Shown one piece after another: positions 55,181-64,000 of a DNA stretch of 64,000 nucleotides (position 1 is its first letter; the number at the start of each line of letters is the position of its first letter). The notes below the pieces were generated by a model that searched no databases, was not told the DNA's origin, and saw only the letters and a list, made by a program, of their open reading frames with translations. Source of the DNA: Ovis canadensis (lineage: Eukaryota > Chordata > Mammalia > Artiodactyla > Bovidae); NCBI RefSeq assembly GCF_042477335.2, contig NC_091251.1:34240501-34304500 (forward strand), read 5' to 3'. The position numbers were made by a program, and so were the translations under genes.

Positions 55181-57309
55181 CAGGTATTGGTTTCCCACCA
55201 CCTCCCTTTAGCTGGAAAAGGAAGTCAGGGTACAGAGTAAAGAGAGGACTGGGAAGTCCGTCAGACTGTGGGGAGATGAGGGCTGAGGGGGAAGGACGGG
55301 GAAGGACCAGCACAGCTGCCAGATTGTGTGTGGGGGTCACTGTGCTCAGTCCCCTCTCCTCTAGAGAGCTCAGCTCCGCTTAGGGCTTCCCCTCTCTTTT
55401 CCATCCCATGGACCCAGCGCCTGGCTGGCAGCCTTGGAGGCACAGGCCCAGGTGGTGGCAGGAACCCCCAGGAGGGAGGCGAGGCCAAGGGTGTCCGTGG
55501 CTCCCCCTGGAAACGTGCGGGGTGCTGTGGTGGGCAGAGTATAGCCTGTGTTCTGTGTTTGCCCCCAGTCCAGTCTCCCGAGAGCCCGCTTCCCTGGGTT
55601 TTGCCCAAACCTCCTTGCAGATTCCCCTTGGCTCCCTCCTGGCTGCTCTAACTCACATGTGCTGCTTTCGAATAAAGGAACTTGGAACCATAGAAACTGG
55701 GTCAGGCCCAATGGACAAAGCAGGGTAGGGCCAGTGAATGCAGTTTGCAGGTCTCTCGGGAGCCACGGGGCCTCTGGTCTCCCCTCACCCAGCCTAACCT
55801 GATGGTTCACTCAGCTGGGGCCGGGTGGGGTCCCCCAGCTGCCTCACTGGGCTGGATCCCTCAGACCCAAGGCACGTCAGAAGCACGGGACTTGTGGCCT
55901 CCACCCTGCAATTCTCCCTGCTTGCGAAGCCTCTTCCACCTCTTCCCCCTTTGTCTCTGGTCCTCCATTCCATCTCTCCCCCTTGGCTTCAGAGAGCATC
56001 TTGTGATTCCAGAATCAGGGCCAAACAATTTCCTCGTGATGGGGAAACCACAGTCCAGCCACGGGAGCCCCAGGCTCCCCCCGCTCTTCCCTCTGGCAGC
56101 CTCCCCTCCCCGTGCTCCTCCGCTGGCTCCAGCTGTGTTTTGCAGAACTCCCACTGGATAACATCTGTAATTGCCTCCAGATGTGAGCCACAAAAACACA
56201 AAGGGGCCATGAGCTCATCTTTGAGCTTCTTGCCACACGCATGGGCCCCACTGCCCCCAGACGCCCCTGACTTCTCAGGGTCCCCATCCCCTCTGGTGAG
56301 GGTGGCAGGGAGGTGGTATCCAACTCCACGGAGATGCACAGGCTATGCCAAACAGCTGTTGGCAGGAGAGGCACAGGAGGCCAGGCGTAGGGTCAGGGTT
56401 CCTGGCTGGCAGGAAGGTGGGGTACCCCTTCTGCCAAAGCAATCACACCCGCCAGCCCTGAATAGCAGCTGGATAGAACGCCTGGCCTAGGTGGGGCCAG
56501 GGCTCTTGGAGGCAGGCCGTGGAGGGGGCCTGGGCTGGAGCCCGGGGAGGGCCGGGCTGAGGCAGGAAGGGAAGGAGGGAAGAATGAGCGCTGCTACCCT
56601 TCAGCTGAGCTGACTCAGCAGCTGATTCTTCCCTCCAGGCTGCTTTGGTGGAAGGGTGGGTCGACAGCCTGGGAACCCTGTCTAGGGCATCAGTTTCTAG
56701 GGAAAGAGGAAACAAAGCCTTGTCATTCTGCCCTTCCTACCTGACCATCCTGCCTCTCGTAGGCAGCTGGGGTGAGACTCTCATTTGGCCAGATAGGCTG
56801 CTCCTAACTGGCCGTGCGGCAACCTTCTCCCTTCCTGTCTCTTCTGCCCCTGCAGGGGAGCCCCGGGCCTGGTAGAGGCTGAGGTCCTGAGGGCTGGGGA
56901 GAGGGGCCTGCCCCCGAGCCTTAGGCCGACTGTGGTAGGGGGATCCCCCAGCAGCCAGCACGTGGCCTGAGGAAGCAGAGGGCCTGCGGCTGGGTCACAC
57001 GACAGGGTAACGCAATTTAGGAAGATTTTCCGAGTAGCCTCAGCTTGGCCACTTCCTCTTGCCTTTGCAGTCCTGGGCCTCAGAGGCCAGGTTGGGGTAC
57101 AGTAGCTGGCCTCTGTGGACCACTCCCCTGCCCCCCAAAAGCATGCCCGCCTCCCCCCCAGCTCTGGCGCCTGCATCCCTTTCGTCCACTGAGAATAAAC
57201 ATATTCCTTTATGAAAAATACCAAAACCCCACCTCACGGAAAACACTGCAGGGCCCCCTGCTTTCCATTCCCCTCGCAGCCACATCCAGGCGCACAAACT
57301 GCAGCCACA

Positions 57310-58993
57310 CAAAGAATGTGAAACACTGTTTATTCTTTGTGGAAAGGTTGAACAAGGTCAAAAATGTCCTTAGAGGGCAATGACCCAGCCCCGCCCTGCA
57401 GGTTCCTGGGGTCGGATGCCTCTGCCCCCACCCCCACCCCACCCCATGCCCCTTGTTAACAAAAAGGAACGATTTGAAGGGAATTCATATATAATAATTA
57501 TAATAAAATATACATTAAACAAAACAAAAACCCCAAACAAGACAACTTTAGCCGAACTGCCAGCACCGTTCACCCATTTCTCCCACCCCCTGCGCCCCCA
57601 CCCCTGACATCCCTTTCCTCTCACCACCCCCACAGGGCCTCTCACGCTCCCGAGTCTCTGGTACCGTGGCCACCCTCGGTGGCCGAAGGAGACTTCACAC
57701 GGGTGGGCTGGGTGGGAGTGGGGGCAGGACACCTGTAGGAAGGTCTGAGTGGCAGGGGGCATCGGGAGGTGAGGGGCTAACCTGACGCAAATGCCCAGGC
57801 AGGTGCCCCTTTGCAGAAGATGGCTGAGGCCGGCTGATCCTCGGCTCCCTAACTAGGTCGCTGCTCTCACGAAAGTCCCGAGCCGCCGATCCCCGACGGG
57901 CACCCTCTCTGCCCCTTTCTCTGGCTGCCTGCCTTGCCCTCCACGCTGTCTGATTGAAGCCAGGGCACCCAAACAGGAGCAGGTGTGCCTCTCTCGAGCC
58001 CTTCCTGAGAGCGCCAATGAAAAGTGCCCTCCCCCGGGTGCCACAGCCCACCCTGTGGCGTCCCTGCCTGGCCCTCGGCCATCCACTCCTGTTGTGCCTC
58101 CCTGGTCTGCCTTTTGGTCCTGCCCTGTCCCCTCTGACTACTCTGCCCCTGGGTCCCTACCCCAGCTGCCTGCATTATGAGCGAGGTTCTTTCTCTGTGG
58201 CCTCCAGGCTCACCCCCTGGGGCTCGTGGGCCCCACCCCGGTGGCTGCACCCCTGGTCTCAGCTCTTCCAACCTTGACAGCCCCATCCGAGGCTAACGTT
58301 TGGGAGGGTAGGGCTGTCAAGGGTTTCTGCAGCCCCAGTTTAGTCCCAATGGCTCAGGCTCCTTCTGTGGAAGTTCTCAGGGGCCGGTGGGGCAGAGGCA
58401 TGTGTTTGTGGAGAGGACTGGCCCTCGCTGAGCTTTCCTCCCAGGGTCTTAGGGGGGGCTGTGTAACCCACACTCTCTCACTCAGGGTCTCCTCCCACCA
58501 CAACAGGATTAGATTTCTTTTAGCCAGAGGGAGTGGCGGGAGGCTGCCAACTGGGTACACCTAGGGGATCGCGGAGCTGAAGTGCCCAGAGCCTCCTGAG
58601 GTCAGAGTTCAGAGGTTAAAGGTATGTCAGGGAATGGAAAAGGAGCAGATGACCCCATGTGACCTTTACCAGCGAGGTCTGAGGGTCCTGCCTTCAAGTG
58701 CAGAGCCCAGACATTCAGATGGGGCTGAACACACACCAAGCCATGGGGGCCCCTGAGGGGCAGGGGCTGGGAGGGCGGCCCCTGCTCAGCCCCCCGGGGG
58801 GACCCATCTAGGGAAGAAGCAATGCCAGCGTGGAGGGTGGGAGAGGCCAGTCATGGGACAGAGAAAAAGGGACAGGGGGAGGGCTGGGGCTGGGGCTGGG
58901 GCCGGGCGGAAGCAGCCCACCCACCACCACCTGCTGCCACTGGCCTTCAGAGGCAAAGTCCTCGTGGTAGGAGTGGGCGGGCGGCAGTGGGGG
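57310..58993 (-). terminator. MMP14 3' UTR with poly(A) signal
   Basis: On the minus strand the untranslated tail extends about 1.7 kb from the TGA stop to AATAAA (plus TTTATT, 57329-57334). It includes an AT-rich block near 57487-57530 that stands out in an otherwise GC-rich UTR. Its length agrees with the long 3' UTR known for the gene. Confidence 0.75.

Positions 58994-64000
<5,007 letters not shown>

Larger units (their letters stand above)
44881..57300. other. LRP10-MMP14 intergenic region
   Basis: About 12 kb shows no recognisable gene. Between 45.3 and 50.8 kb it is mostly repeats of very different ages. The part from 51 to 57 kb is GC-richer and mostly unique, with a three-layer insertion at 52.7-53.2 kb and two Bov-tA copies. 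Its open frames are short and unsupported. Confidence 0.65.

Overview
This is a gene-dense vertebrate nuclear window from a ruminant. Split genes with GT-AG introns identify a vertebrate, and the young interspersed repeats identify the clade: Bov-tA and BovA2 SINEs, CHR-type tRNA SINEs, a BovB (RTE) LINE and a recent ruminant L1. The gene order tRNA-Arg / PRMT5 / RBM23 / REM2 / LRP10 / MMP14 matches human 14q11.2 in order and orientation, and this block lies on BTA10 in cattle. I cannot separate cattle from other bovids by eye.

Layout. 1-2870 is intergenic with one Bov-tA. A tRNA-Arg(ACG) gene (2889-2961, minus) sits about 350 bp upstream of, and divergent from, the PRMT5 start codon. PRMT5 (plus, 17 coding exons, 3316-11453) is complete at 637 codons, and its large introns hold SINEs, an L1 and an L2 fragment. 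RBM23 (plus, 12 coding exons, 16545-21867) follows, with a CpG-rich promoter near 13.1 kb. About 8 kb of ancient-repeat-bearing intergenic DNA (23-31.3 kb) separates the converging 3' ends of RBM23 and REM2. REM2 (minus, 5 exons, 35608-32050), LRP10 (minus, 7 exons, 44223-39806) and MMP14 (minus, exons 2-10, 63375-58994) then run head to tail. The MMP14 signal-peptide exon lies beyond the right edge. The interval between LRP10 and MMP14 (45-57.3 kb) is the main repeat reservoir.

Functional reading. The genes are not an operon-like unit. PRMT5 is the type II symmetric dimethylarginine methyltransferase, RBM23 an RS-domain splicing and RNA-decay factor, REM2 an RGK GTPase that inhibits voltage-gated calcium channels, LRP10 an endocytic/trafficking receptor and MMP14 the membrane-type collagenase MT1-MMP. 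Every reconstructed coding sequence keeps phase across its junctions. No CRISPR array, toxin system or prokaryotic element is present, and I found no wholly new system.

The points most worth a second look are: the tRNA-Arg/PRMT5 divergent promoter with two ZNF143-like motifs; one stop-free, multiple-of-three intron in each of the three minus-strand genes (549 bp in MMP14, 216 bp in REM2, 96 bp in LRP10); the RBM23 stop codon lying inside a consensus 5' splice-site hexamer; and several nested insertions that can be ordered by their target-site duplications.
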